64,000 bases of DNA, taken from Paracyclopina nana (taxonomy: Eukaryota > Arthropoda > Copepoda > Cyclopoida > Cyclopettidae). The stretch covers positions 8,990,001-9,054,000 of the forward strand of contig JAGUCH010000003.1 of the NCBI GenBank assembly GCA_019096065.1. The letters run 5' to 3'. The position numbers and the translations under genes were made by a program. Under the pieces are notes generated by a model that did no database searches, had not been told where the DNA came from, and saw nothing but the letters and a program-made list of their open reading frames with translations. Shown here in pieces: positions 20,349 to 31,336 of the stretch; positions within the stretch are counted from its first letter, which is position 1, and every line of letters begins with the position of its first letter.

Positions 20349-23300
20349 TTCAACATTCTCGATGCTACTCTCATACTTCACAACCATGACTGTAAGTCGA
20401 CCTAATACCAATAAACGGCCATTTTTGACTGTAACTTGCCACGGAGCTAACTTCAACTGCCTTTATGATACCGGTGCTAATATCAGCTTGTTGTCACGCT
20501 CCGCCTTTAGAAAGATTCCCCTTGACAAAAGGCCTCAAAAAGTGCTCACTGCATCCCCGCTAAGAGCTACCTGTGCGTCCGGTACGCCGCTGCGAATACT
20601 TGGACTTTATCAGCTGCCATGTGACATCAAAGGAAAACAAACTCTGTGCGACTTTTATGTTTGTGACTCCTTAAATGTAGAAGGTATCCTGGGGGTAGAC
20701 ATTATCCATGCTGCTGGTTTACACTACGACCCCATCTCTATGGCCATTCACTACAAGAAAACCTCGCCAACTGCTGCTGTCGTCCACAATGACACTTTTT
20801 TGCCTGCCAGAAGCGTTGCAATTGTTAAACTGTTAATTACTGATGAAGAACGCAAACGACAACCTAATTTTGAAGGATGTTTCAAACTCAGAAATTACGA
20901 GGATTCCATGGTGTGCGCAGACGACTGCCTTCTTCGAACAGACGACTTTGGAATCGCTACTGTGAAAATCACCAACCCTGGATTGGAGCCCGCTACACTG
21001 AAGAAGGGGCTAAAAATTGGTGAACTCGTCAACATTGATTTATCCGATTTTGTACCGTTTAATGATGCATTTGCTTGTGTTTCCAGCATTTCTACTTCGG
21101 GACAGCCACCTAGGCATGATCCCATGGTGAAGGAGTATATTAACAAGCATGCCAGACTTGACCACTTGACTCCTAATGAGCGTCAGAATTATTTAAAACT
21201 GCTCTTAAACAATTCTGACGTTATTTCCATTTCAGAATATGACTTGGGTAAATGTACCCTAATGAAGCACAAGATCAATCTGACTAACAAGAACCCAGTG
21301 TTCAACAAACAATTTCCGATCCCTCAGAAACATTTGGAGCACATCAGTGAAAGTGTTGACGAATGGCTTAAAATGGGAATCATTGAGCCATCTGACTCCG
21401 AATGGAATTCCTCAATATTCTGTGTCCCAAGAAAACTACCAGATGGACAGACAGGCTGGAGACCAGTGATTGATTATAGAGGCCTGAATGCCAAAACAGA
21501 GCCATCAAGCTATCGCCTCCCACTCATCTCCGAATGCATCGATGACATTGGAAGGTCAGGAACCCAACTTTTCTCACAATTAGACCTCCGCAATGGTTTT
21601 CACCAAATGCAAATGGATGAATCGTCCAAACATTTGACTGCTTTTACTATCCCTGGAAGAGGCCAATTTCAATACTGCAGGGCACCGTTTGGACTTTGCA
21701 ACATGCCCCTATCATTTCAGCGTATGATGATGAAAGTGTTTGAACACCTGACTCCCAAGCGAGTTTTGCTTTATTTGGATGATATTTTAGTCAAGGGAAC
21801 TGATCACAATGACATGATTGCAGGTTTGGAGGAATGCTTTGCGCGGCTTCGGAGAGCAAATCTGAAAATCAACCTCCCCAAGTGCTCCTTTGGAACTACT
21901 GAGTGCACTTATCTAGGCTTCACCTTAACACCTACAGGTTACCAACCCAATAAGAGGAAATTACAAGCCATAGAAGATGCTCCTCCACCTACCACTGTCC
22001 GTGAGATAAGGCAATTTCTGGGACTATGCAATTTCTTTCGGTCCTGCATTCCAAGGTTTAGCAAGCACTCACATGCGTTATCACAGTTAACCTGCAAGGA
22101 CTCAAGCTGGCACTCTGGCCCTCTGCCCCCTCAAACCTTACAATCTTTTCAGAAATTGAAGGAGCTTTTGTGTAGTGAGCCTGTGTTGGCTTACCCCAAG
22201 CCTGAGCTCGACTACCATTTATATGTGGATGCTTCCCAAGGCACTGTGGACAACAGCTTGGATGGTGGACTGGGCGCTGTGTTGATCCAGTACCAAAACA
22301 ACGAGCCTAGGGTAATCAGCTATGCATCAAGGAGTCTCCTAAAGCATGAGAAGAACTGCACACCTTATCTACTCGAACTATTGGCTTGCACCTGGGCAAT
22401 TGAACACTATGCTGTCTACCTTACTGGAACCAAGTTCACATTGTACAGTGATCACAAACCCTTGGAGAAGCTCAACAAGACCCATACTCGCACGCTTTCT
22501 CGCCTCCTGGACCTCATGATACAGCATTCATTTACAGTCCAGTATTGTCCAGGTGACAAAAATCCTGCTGACTTTTGTTCTAGAAATGTGCCCGAGGCCT
22601 TGCGCCAAATCAACGCCTGTGTGTATGGGGTCTCTACAGAAGCCTTAGAGGATTTGGAAGTCATGAAGCAGCTGCAGAATTCAGACACGGTGCTTTCCGC
22701 TCTGATCTCCAAGATAAAGAGCGATTTAATGCCATCTTCACCCGAATTGAAGCGAATTGTGAATAGATATGCCAAGCTCTGTGAGCTCAAGGATGACATC
22801 TTGTTGATAAAAATTGGGCAACTAGGCCGCCGGGTTATTTGCGCACCGGCTATATGCCAGGCCGACATCATTAGTGCTGCTCATGCTGCTGTTGGCCACA
22901 AAGGAGTTTACAAAACGTGCGAACGAATACGAGAACAGTATTTCTGGCCAGGAATGATGGCCGATGTGGAAGAATACATTAGCTCATGCTGGAAATGTGA
23001 CAAGAGCAAGCAGAAATCGCAGTTTTCTAACACTCCCTTACACCCACTGTCACAACCTAGAGGGCCGTTTGAACGAGTACACTGCGATCTCTTTGGGCCA
23101 CTACGAACATCAGGTCGACAAAAGAAGTTTATCCTAGTCATCACGGATGCTTTCACAAAGTATGCCGAGTTCGTGGCGTTGCCAGACAAGACCCCAGAAA
23201 CAGTTAGCCGAGGCATTTTTAACAGGTGGATTTCACGCTATGGATCACCGTGCATTTTAGTGACTGATGGTGGTAAGGAATTTACAGCAAAGGTAAACGA

Positions 23301-24426
23301 TGAACTGTTCTCGCTACTGCAAATTGATAAGAAGAAAACAAGCCCCAGGCACCCCCAGACTAACGCTGCGGCCGAAGTAATTAATAAGCATATCATTAGC
23401 TATTTGCAGAAGACGCTAGATTTGGATTCGACACTTGACTGGGAAGAAATGTTACCAGCACTGCAGCTGAGCTACAATGTGGGCGTTAGCAAGGCTACAA
23501 AAATGACCCCGTTTTTCCTTCTGTTTGGGGTACACCCCAGGACCCCTTACATGGATCCAAATGTGGTAGACCACAAGTATTACGGCGATAGCTACAAAGA
23601 CGAAATTGGAAAACGTCTCCAAATTGCGCGACGAGTGGCCGCAGAAAACAACATTTACTACAAAGAGTTATACACAGCACAGCACAATGCCAAGGTAAAA
23701 CAAGAAGACTTTAGAGAAGGTATGCTGGTGTGGCTACACAGACCTGAATTATGTAAGATTAACCCTAAAATTAATTCACCTTGGGAGGGCATGTATGTTA
23801 TTGTGGGTCTGCAAGATGAGAATGCGCTCATCCAACACATGCAGACAAAGAAAACAAGATATGTGCACAAAGACAGATTGCGAATTTGCAAATCCGCAGC
23901 CAACATGCCTGGGCCTACTCAGTCAAGCGCCTTGCCTGACAACCCAAAGCCAGACGTCGCAACTCGTGCAGAAGAAAATGAAACGCATGCCTCAGAAACA
24001 AAGTCTGGCTATATAAGGATTGAAGACGACGACATCACCATTCTTAACCCTCTGGCACCTCCGCCGCAGCCCATCCCGATCAAAACTGATACTGATCAAG
24101 AGTCTGCAACTGACTTCACTCGGCCTAACGTTAAAGAGGAACCACCAAGCCCAGAATCTGCTACTGATAATCAACCCACAGGGCTGTTTCAGCGGTTACG
24201 GCAAGGTATTTCACCGTTATCTGATTTTGGTACCAAGCTAGGCAACCTGGTTGTCCCCCTCGACCCTGAAGCCCAACGCCAAGCCCGTTCCTATAAGAAG
24301 GCTACTGCTCCCACCGAACAACCCGCTACCACCCGTAGAGCTGCGGCTGCGAAAAATATCGAGATACAAGATCCAGTTTTACCTTCCAGGCCAGTTGAAT
24401 ACAAGAAATACACGAAGAAGAAATGA
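20290..24426 (+). CDS. pol: Gypsy C Pol polyprotein, intact frame
   Basis: One uninterrupted -1 frame of ~1,378 codons from the slip site. Counting from 20314: retropepsin DTGA ~residue 52; reverse transcriptase with YLDD ~486; RNase H (YVDAS) ~637; integrase zinc domain (HKGVY...CWKC) ~860-895; DDE core with D in HCDLFGP ~924, D in VTDGGKEF ~983, E in AAAEVINKH ~1019; C-terminal barrel ~1150-1190. It ends in a proline/acidic, low-complexity tail. All catalytic motifs look intact. It overlaps env by four bases (ATGA at 24423-24426), suggesting coupled re-initiation or splicing to env. Confidence 0.95.
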   Translation, partial: FKLVGGRPVLQPTRCPGLAASTFSMLLSYFTTMTVSRPNTNKRPFLTVTCHGANFNCLYDTGANISLLSRSAFRKIPLDKRPQKVLTASPLRATCASGTPLRILGLYQLPCDIKGKQTLCDFYVCDSLNVEGILGVDIIHAAGLHYDPISMAIHYKKTSPTAAVVHNDTFLPARSVAIVKLLITDEERKRQPNFEGCFKLRNYEDSMVCADDCLLRTDDFGIATVKITNPGLEPATLKKGLKIGELVNIDLSDFVPFNDAFACVSSISTSGQPPRHDPMVKEYINKHARLDHLTPNERQNYLKLLLNNSDVISISEYDLGKCTLMKHKINLTNKNPVFNKQFPIPQKHLEHISESVDEWLKMGIIEPSDSEWNSSIFCVPRKLPDGQTGWRPVIDYRGLNAKTEPSSYRLPLISECIDDIGRSGTQLFSQLDLRNGFHQMQMDESSKHLTAFTIPGRGQFQYCRAPFGLCNMPLSFQRMMMKVFEHLTPKRVLLYLDDILVKGTDHNDMIAGLEECFARLRRANLKINLPKCSFGTTECTYLGFTLTPTGYQPNKRKLQAIEDAPPPTTVREIRQFLGLCNFFRSCIPRFSKHSHALSQLTCKDSSWHSGPLPPQTLQSFQKLKELLCSEPVLAYPKPELDYHLYVDASQGTVDNSLDGGLGAVLIQYQNNEPRVISYASRSLLKHEKNCTPYLLELLACTWAIEHYAVYLTGTKFTLYSDHKPLEKLNKTHTRTLSRLLDLMIQHSFTVQYCPGDKNPADFCSRNVPEALRQINACVYGVSTEALEDLEVMKQLQNSDTVLSALISKIKSDLMPSSPELKRIVNRYAKLCELKDDILLIKIGQLGRRVICAPAICQADIISAAHAAVGHKGVYKTCERIREQYFWPGMMADVEEYISSCWKCDKSKQKSQFSNTPLHPLSQPRGPFERVHCDLFGPLRTSGRQKKFILVITDAFTKYAEFVALPDKTPETVSRGIFNRWISRYGSPCILVTDGGKEFTAKVNDELFSLLQIDKKKTSPRHPQTNAAAEVINKHIISYLQKTLDLDSTLDWEEMLPALQLSYNVGVSKATKMTPFFLLFGVHPRTPYMDPNVVDHKYYGDSYKDEIGKRLQIARRVAAENNIYYKELYTAQHNAKVKQEDFREGMLVWLHRPELCKINPKINSPWEGMYVIVGLQDENALIQHMQTKKTRYVHKDRLRICKSAANMPGPTQSSALPDNPKPDVATRAEENETHASETKSGYIRIEDDDITILNPLAPPPQPIPIKTDTDQESATDFTRPNVKEEPPSPESATDNQPTGLFQRLRQGISPLSDFGTKLGNLVVPLDPEAQRQARSYKKATAPTEQPATTRRAAAAKNIEIQDPVLPSRPVEYKKYTKKK

Positions 24427-26182
24427 ACCTACACCTGTACTTTATCGCTCTGCAACTTGTAGCAGACTTTGTGGCCACAGGGAGGGGATTGGCTGAAACG
24501 CAGAACCCCACAACTCAGCTGTTGATCAAAACTTCCAATACAGACTGGTCCCACTATGGATTCCAAAGGGCTGGCAAAGCCATGGTCTCGGTCCATTATG
24601 GCCATATCTACATAAATGTCAATCTTCATAATCTCAAGGAATACTTTTCAGTTGCTCTGAACCTCCAGCTCCTCATCTCAAGCGCCGCCACTTCTAAAGC
24701 AAATGACTTAGTACTCCAAACTCTCATGGATCTTGTCAATGAACGCACTCGCCGAATGGAATTGAAGTACAACGATGTTGTTAGCTTCTATATGCTTTAT
24801 GCAGACAACAACCAGGGCCCCAGACAGAAACGGTTCCTTGGTGTCCTCCTAGCAGGCCTCGCTGGTCTGGGCATTGGATCAACCCTATTCGGATTACTTG
24901 ACCAAGGAAAGATGGACAACCTTGCCAGAAACATCAACAAGCTGGGTTTCCGCCAGGACAAGATAATACACCTCCTTGGTAAGACTAATGAAAACGTCCG
25001 CTTAAACAGGGTAGACATTGCTAAACTAAGAGAAGCCTTGTCTGCTGTTTCCAACCTGGTAAGCAAGAACCAGCTAGAAATAGAAGTCACCGTTCTAGCC
25101 ATGCAATCTGACCACATCCTTAGCCTGATTGAAAATAAGCTTGACTTGTATGTCGCTGCAGCAGCTGCCGGAGCCCGTCACAGACTTGCCCATGGCTTAC
25201 TCTCTTACGAGGAAGCCTCCAGCTCCTTAAAAGTGGTCGCGAAGATGGCACGCAACAAGGGCTTACAGCCAATTGTTACTGACCCCCATTACCTATACCA
25301 GCTTGAGACCTCCATAATCTTTGACGTGGACGGATTTAACCTACTTGTACATGTGCCACTTACCAATGAAGATTAGGTTTTGACACTCTATCGCTACTTG
25401 CCCTTCCCCATTGAAATCACGCCAGGCCTAACTGTAGAAGTTCATCCAGAACATGACATGTTGGCCTTACACGAAGAATCCGGATCGCACTTTGAGCTAA
25501 CATGGACATCTCTATGTGTGAAAAGGTGCACAACTACTATATCTGTCCCCATATATCCTATCTGGCCAAAAGAAATCAGCCTTCCTGCGTAATGTCCCTC
25601 TATCTTGCAGACCACAATCAAGCTTTAAAAACTTGTAAACTGGCAATACGGCAAGCTACCAATTGCATCCTTCCATTTGGGAACAACGAGTTTTCTGCTT
25701 TTACTGAGGATCCAACTTATTATCAACTGACATGCAGCAATGGCACCACGAAAACTAGCCAACTACACCACTTTCATCATTTCAATTTAGAAGAGGGTTG
25801 CAATGTTGAGCTTCCACACTTCACGTTGTTTGGGGGCATAGAAATCAGAGTGGAGAAGACTATGGAAACCTACAAATGGAATGTCCCAATTCTCCAGCTT
25901 GGTCACAATATGTCACCAGACAACATTCTCAAGACTCTCAACCAGATCAACTCCACTTTACCTCCAACTGACCCACATTCTCTGGCTTTCCTCAAAAGCC
26001 ATTTTGAACCAGTCACAACTTGGAATGAGACGTTAATCATCATTGCCATCATTGCTGTCATCTCCTTAGTTTTGGTTCTCCTGGTCTACTCCAACGCCTT
26101 CAAGAATTTCCGCGTAATGACTTTCTTCCGACAAACTAAAAATCAGGACCATGACCTACTTCCCAATAACGTCACCACCTAA
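24423..26182 (+). pseudogene. env: Gypsy C envelope (F-type fusion protein), one stop and one frameshift
   Basis: Errantivirus-like Env, the presumed membrane fusion protein. Features: N-terminal hydrophobic signal segment (residues 1-~20), a dibasic furin-type site RQKR at residues 134-137 followed directly by a glycine/leucine-rich fusion-peptide-like stretch, helical heptad region (~160-230), and a C-terminal membrane anchor near 26033-26096 with a ~25-residue cytoplasmic tail. An in-frame TAG lies at 25374-25376, and a frame change near 25497-25510 is needed to reach the C-terminal half with the conserved cysteines. As read it cannot make a full protein. Resemblance to insect errantivirus and baculovirus F proteins is at the level of architecture only. 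Confidence 0.85.
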
Positions 26183-26194
26183 ATCTTTTTACCA

Positions 26195-26204
26195 TGGGGA
26201 GGGA
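26195..26204 (+). other. Gypsy C polypurine tract
   Basis: The purine run GGGGAGGGA just before the 3' LTR start at 26206 marks the plus-strand primer. Confidence 0.75.
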
Positions 26205-26205
26205 T

Positions 26206-26432
26206 ATTGTACTTTTGACTTCCTGGCAATCACTCTTTTACGCAACTAACCCTTTTCCTTCTTCCGCCTAACAACACTCACTCTTATGATAGTGCCGTAA
26301 CCTTGTGCGACAGATATATAAGCGCGAGTACTGCAATAAAGAGACAGATTTGATACTGACTTTGAGCTAGCAAGTTGTGCTCATTCCGGCTCGCCATAGT
26401 TGTTAGGATCTTGGGAAGTCCAGGATCCATTA
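26206..26432 (+). repeat. Gypsy C 3' LTR (227 bp)
   Basis: Apparently identical to 18869-19095; followed by the target duplication AAGGT at 26433-26437. Confidence 0.95.
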
Positions 26433-29400
26433 AAGGTGTATCTCCTGTATTGTCGATAGTAATACTTCTTCCACAGGCGGACTCCCGTTTCGGCCAAACC
26501 ATTAAAGTGTGGTCCATACGGAGGACTGAATGACCACTCCTTTACGCCCACATCTATGGAGTACTTTCTCAAATAATTCCAGTCGATCAGCTTCAGCTGC
26601 TGAAGAACGTCTTCATGACGCTCATCTCCCCAAATGACTTCCATGGTGCTTGGTAGGCCTGGCCCATTATCAGACCGTATCGACATTGGCACTCCTCTTA
26701 GTGCTACAGTGCGCTGAAGCGCTGATGCTACATGTTGCGTCTTCATGGATTCGGTCACCTCGGCATGGAGTGCGTGAGTGTCTCGGCACACAGTGATTAG
26801 CACATATTGCGTTAGATTGCTTCTTCCCAGTCTGACTGGGAAGGGTCCAGCGAAATCTATAGACACATGTTTGAAAGGGAGTAGATCTTTGTAAGTGACA
26901 GCATTTGGTGGTAGGGGGGCCATTTGAGGTACAGCTGGGGAGCGGACTTTCTTCTGACACGTGATGCAGTCAGCTATTATTTTCTTGGCTATGGAGTCAC
27001 AATGCAATGGCCAATATCTCGTCCTTGCTCGATTTAGCAGAGTTTTGTAGCCGATCTCATGATCGTTCTGGCGATGAATGGCCGTCAAGATTTCCTTGGT
27101 GAGCTCTGTGGGGGGCAGTATTAATCGCGAACGTCCCAAACCTGGAATAGCTAACTCTGATGTTCAGCCCATTGATCGCAATTCTCCCTGAGGTCCAATG
27201 GCGATTCGTAAGCCCGACAGTTTTGACTTACTCGGGAATCGGCCTTCTTTCTTTAAGTGAGCGAGCTCCTCTCCATAATATTGGAGTTGCTCACGCAGAA
27301 CTAGTCGTGCTTCGGCCACAGCCACCATGGGGGCATCAAATTTGGCTTCAGGCTTCCACCACGCGGCATACTCTTCGGCGTTGGGTATACGATTGTGCTT
27401 CGCTACAAATGCTCTTAGCTTCGAGGCATAAAGAATCATCCAGCCCAAGACTCGCACCAGCTTTCGATAATTGTCTTTGAAATCGCTTGTGTTTAAGGGC
27501 AATGGTTTTCTCAATTCCGCGGCCCAACGAGGGGCAACTTGGGCAACTGTGTGGGCAAGAGGGCCGTCAGCCACACCTGCCTCCATCACTGTGGTGGTGG
27601 CTAATACCACTTTAAAATCAGTGCTCGACGACTCCATAGCGATCGGGTCGGCGTCGAAACAATGCGGTTGAGGGTAGTTCTCTTCAGGCTCTAACAGCCA
27701 CGCCGGGCCATGCTTCCACAAGGAACTGTTTTCCAATTCTTGCACTGACATTCCCTTTGTAGGATAATCTGCTGGGTTATCCTTGGACCTGACGTGTCGC
27801 CAGAGGCAGCCTCTGGTCAATCGATGGATTTGACTGACTCGGTTCCCAATGAACGTCACCCAAGCTCTTCCAGACTTACCGAGCCAAGTGAGCACGCAGG
27901 ATGAATCAGTGAAGAACATAGTGGCCGAAATAGTCCAGCCCAGTCTACGAATCCTTTTTGACAGACGAGCTCCCAAAACTGCTCCCATGATCTCCAGATC
28001 CGGAATGGTTCGTCTTTCGGCTAGTGGGGCGAGCCTCTTTCTGGAAGCCAACAGATGGCATTCCACTTGTCCATCAGCCCTGGTCGATCGTAGATAAGCG
28101 ACACAGGCATATGCGATGTCTGAGGCGTCAGAGAATATGATCAGTTTTACGTCTTTGGGACGTGGAGGGATGATGCACCGTGGGAAAGTGATGTTCGGCA
28201 GGTCTGCGAGTTTTTTCAAATTGGCCTTCCAGGCTTTGACCACTTTCTTCATGTCTTCATTACTCGACTCTTCCAGTCGGGTGTCCCAGTCGATCTCCAT
28301 CACATACTTCATGGCGCAGACTTGTTGCATGGCAAATTGTGGCGCTAACGTAATAGGATCGAGTAGTCCCAAAGGATCGTAAAGTTTGGCAGCTGCTGAG
28401 GCAAAAGTCCTCATTGTAACTGGCTTATTCAAATATTGCTCCAAATCCGTAGCTGCAAACTTGAACACATCCTGCTTCATATCCAGAATCATCCCCAGGA
28501 TTTTTTCTCCCTCAGCAGCTGAGGGACCCTTCTTCAAACTGGAGTCTAGGTGCTCCAGTGTGATGTCTTGGTTGCTCATCCACTTCATGAGGGGCAGACA
28601 GGCTTCCTTCATGATCGCGTTGCACTCTTTGACTATTTGCTCAGCTTGCTCCTCAGAATCCGCTCCGGTAAGCAAATCGTCCATGTACGTGTCCTCCATG
28701 ATTGCCTTTGCTCCCAATGGGTGACTCGCTTCAAATTTCCTGGCATGCTCCCTCAATCCAAACAGGGCCATGCATGGAGAGGAGGCTGCTCCAAATACTA
28801 AGGAAATTGACTCATAGTATTCATTGTTCCAGATAAATCTGAAATATTTTCGATCTTCCTCCCTCAGCTGGAACTGCAGATACATCTTCTTAACGTCTGC
28901 GCCCACAATGATTGGCTTTTCTCTCAACTTCAGCAACACGTTGATCAAGTCGTTCAGCAGATTTGGTCCGGCCAACATTGCGTCATTGAGGCTTCTTCCT
29001 TGTGAAAACTTTCTGGAGCAATCATACACCACTCTCACTGGTGTGGAAGGCTTGTCCAGCCTTGACACCGTCAGTCCTGGTAAGTAGAAACCTGTGTTCA
29101 AATCGTCCTTGGTAGCGTCCAGCTTTCTTATGAACCCGCTCTGGAGACTGGACGCTTCTTGTCTGTTGCATCTCAGTGTGGGCTCTCCAGGCTTCCACAT
29201 GACTGGGACCACGTACCTTTTGTTGGGGAGTTGTACAATGCCCTTCTTTAAAATGTTGACGGCATACTCTTCTTCTTTTGGGGTTGGCTTCGAATCTTCG
29301 TTTTCTTCTTCCACGCCTATGCCAATAGCTTCCATGGCCCACAGATTTTCAATGACTTTTAGTGGGTCATCAGTGATTTCCATTGATTGTGTCATGTAGC

Positions 29401-31336
29401 ATATTGTGCCCCCCTCGTTTGGGCTGTCCTCTTCGGCTGCCAAGGTGGTAGCGCAAACCATTTTGTGATTGTCTGAATATAACATTACATGACCTAGTTT
29501 TGTTTCTAAGACATATTGTTCTCCAGGTGTTGATTTGGATTTGTCAGTTATCCAGTCGTAATTTTGGATTCCCAGGAGCATGTGAATGTCATTAGATGAT
29601 CGTTCAGGGAAATGGATGTTTTTGAGGGACGGGAATTTTTGCTTTAGTTCTGTCGTTGAAGGTAAGTTGAGGGGGTCAATTATCTTTGGTACTGAATAGA
29701 CAATAATTTCTTGACGGTCGGGGGACGTGGTTGATTGCAGTATGACCTTTGCTTTTTTGGAAGGAATCGACTGTTTACCGTTGAGGGATTGAATTAATTG
29801 TGGTGTGGACACGCCTGAGAGCTGCAGGGTGTCGTACACTTTTTGCGTAATGAAATTTGATTCGCAAGCAGTATCCATGAGCACGTTAATCTCCATTTGG
29901 GAGTTTGTCTCAGGGTTGATCAGTGTAGCGGGAGCAATGAAATACGATAACATTGTGGATTTATTTGTAATAAGAGCTACATGATTTGGGACTGTCCCAG
30001 TAGACTCTTCTTGGGCGGGTTTTTGTGCTTTTACGAGGTTCTTGAGGAAGTCGAGTAAATCTCTTGTTGTGACTTCGTCTTCTTTTTTGACTGTGGCAGC
30101 AGGATTTTCTTCTTGTTTTTGTGTGGCGACAGTGACTCCATCAGGGCAAATTAGGCAGTTGTGCTTCGCCGACTTGCAAATGCGGCAAACCCACTTCTTG
30201 TCGCACCTGGGCACCCGGTGTTGGCCTATAAGACATTTGAAACAGGCTCGATGTTGGATGGCAATGGTTTTTCTGTCATTGATAGACAATTCTTTGAATT
30301 TTTGACAGCGCAACAAAGTATGTTGCTCATTGCAGATGGGGCAAGCCTTAAACGGTTTGAGCTTGGAGTCAGCCGCAGCTGCTGCGGTGGCTAAGACTAG
30401 CATTGAATGCTCATCACTGTCGTATTCTGAGGACGCGTCGTCCTCGTGGGCAGGCTGTGTGACCAAAACTGTCTTTTTGTCCTTGGGTGCATCTTCATTG
30501 AACAGCTGACTCATCTGTGCTTCACACCACTGATCGAAAATGTCAAATGTGAAGCCCTTTGGGCTTAAAACCTGGCAGTAGTGGTTGAAAGCTTCCTTAG
30601 CTTTTTGAGTGAACTTCAATGAGTTGCGAGTTTGTCCGCGACTGCTGGCCAAATTTGTGCCGGGAATCTGTTGGAGTTGAACAGCAAGTTGTCCGACAGC
30701 AGCCTGAGCTTCTGATATGGAGTCGAGGTCGTTGTAGTCAATAGTTCCTAGAGATTTGAGGGAGTTGTATGCATAGTCGATTTGGCGTTCAACATTTCCA
30801 TACTTCGCTTCCAAACGTGCCAAGGCTATCTGGTAGTTCTCAGCAGTCCTGGGCAGGTAAATGTAAGATTTACTTGCTGGTCCATTTGCCGTTTTTTCAC
30901 ATAGGCGGCCGAACTTTTCTGCCACTGAGATGGTGGGGTTGTCATGGACTAAAAACTTGAAGTTGTTCTTGAAATTAAAATATTCCGAGGGGACCTTTCC
31001 AGTAAATGGCTCCATGTCCAAAGGTTTAAGCTTGATGTTTTGGTACATGTTGACGAGGGGGTTGAATGGCTGAGCCGCGTTCCAATTTGTTGCGGCCATG
31101 TTGTGGTCGTCAGTCCATTGACCAGTGCCATTTTCGGGGTTTGGATCGTCGGGGGGATCGCCCGAAGGGTCACCATAGTCTCCTGGGGGCTTTGGGGGTC
31201 GATAAACCCCCCCCCCCCCTAGTGGAGGCGGCCAGGCTCGATTATTGTCGTTGTCATGACGAGGGCGACCTCGACGTGAGCCTCCAGAGCCATGCGATGA
31301 GTTTGGCTCCTGGGGGGCCTCCTCCTCCCGTAGCAA
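26433..31336 (-). pseudogene. pol: BEL Gag-Pol: gag domain, zinc fingers, protease, RT, RNase H, integrase N-part
   Basis: Reading down from ~31336: a proline/glycine-rich stretch including a 14-C run (31207-31220); a DUF1759-type gag core (KLKPLDMEPFTGKVPSEYF); cysteine/histidine fingers (~30140-30340); a BEL-type retropepsin with DTACE near 29870-29885 in place of the usual DTG; RT with YMDDLL near 28675-28690; RNase H (FSDAS, TDSS); then an in-frame TGA at 27166-27164. Beyond it the same frame encodes the integrase zinc domain (H..H..CITCQ) and DDE core (D in VSIDFAGP, D in RSDNGPG, E in NGLAETG), interrupted by gypsy C. The C-terminal part continues at 18868-18143. The N-terminus is out of frame with the upstream ORF (change near 31310-31345). 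Confidence 0.93.

Larger units (their letters stand above)
18869..26432 (+). mobile_element. Ty3/gypsy (errantivirus-like) element C with env, inserted in the BEL integrase
   Basis: 7,564 bp. The 227-bp LTRs (18869-19095 and 26206-26432) appear identical, and the target duplication AAGGT is at 18864-18868 and 26433-26437. The LTR ends are ATTG...ATTA rather than TG...CA. Order: primer-binding site, leader, gag, -1 frameshift signal, pol, env, polypurine tract. Identical LTRs mean very recent insertion, yet gag carries one frame lesion and env has one stop plus one shift, so it is defective as read or the assembly has indel errors. It is the same group as the copies at 1-6299. Confidence 0.95.

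Noticed and set aside
22452..22871. Antisense genes within gypsy pol
   Set aside because: These frames mirror the codon structure of the sense pol gene and show no independent protein features.
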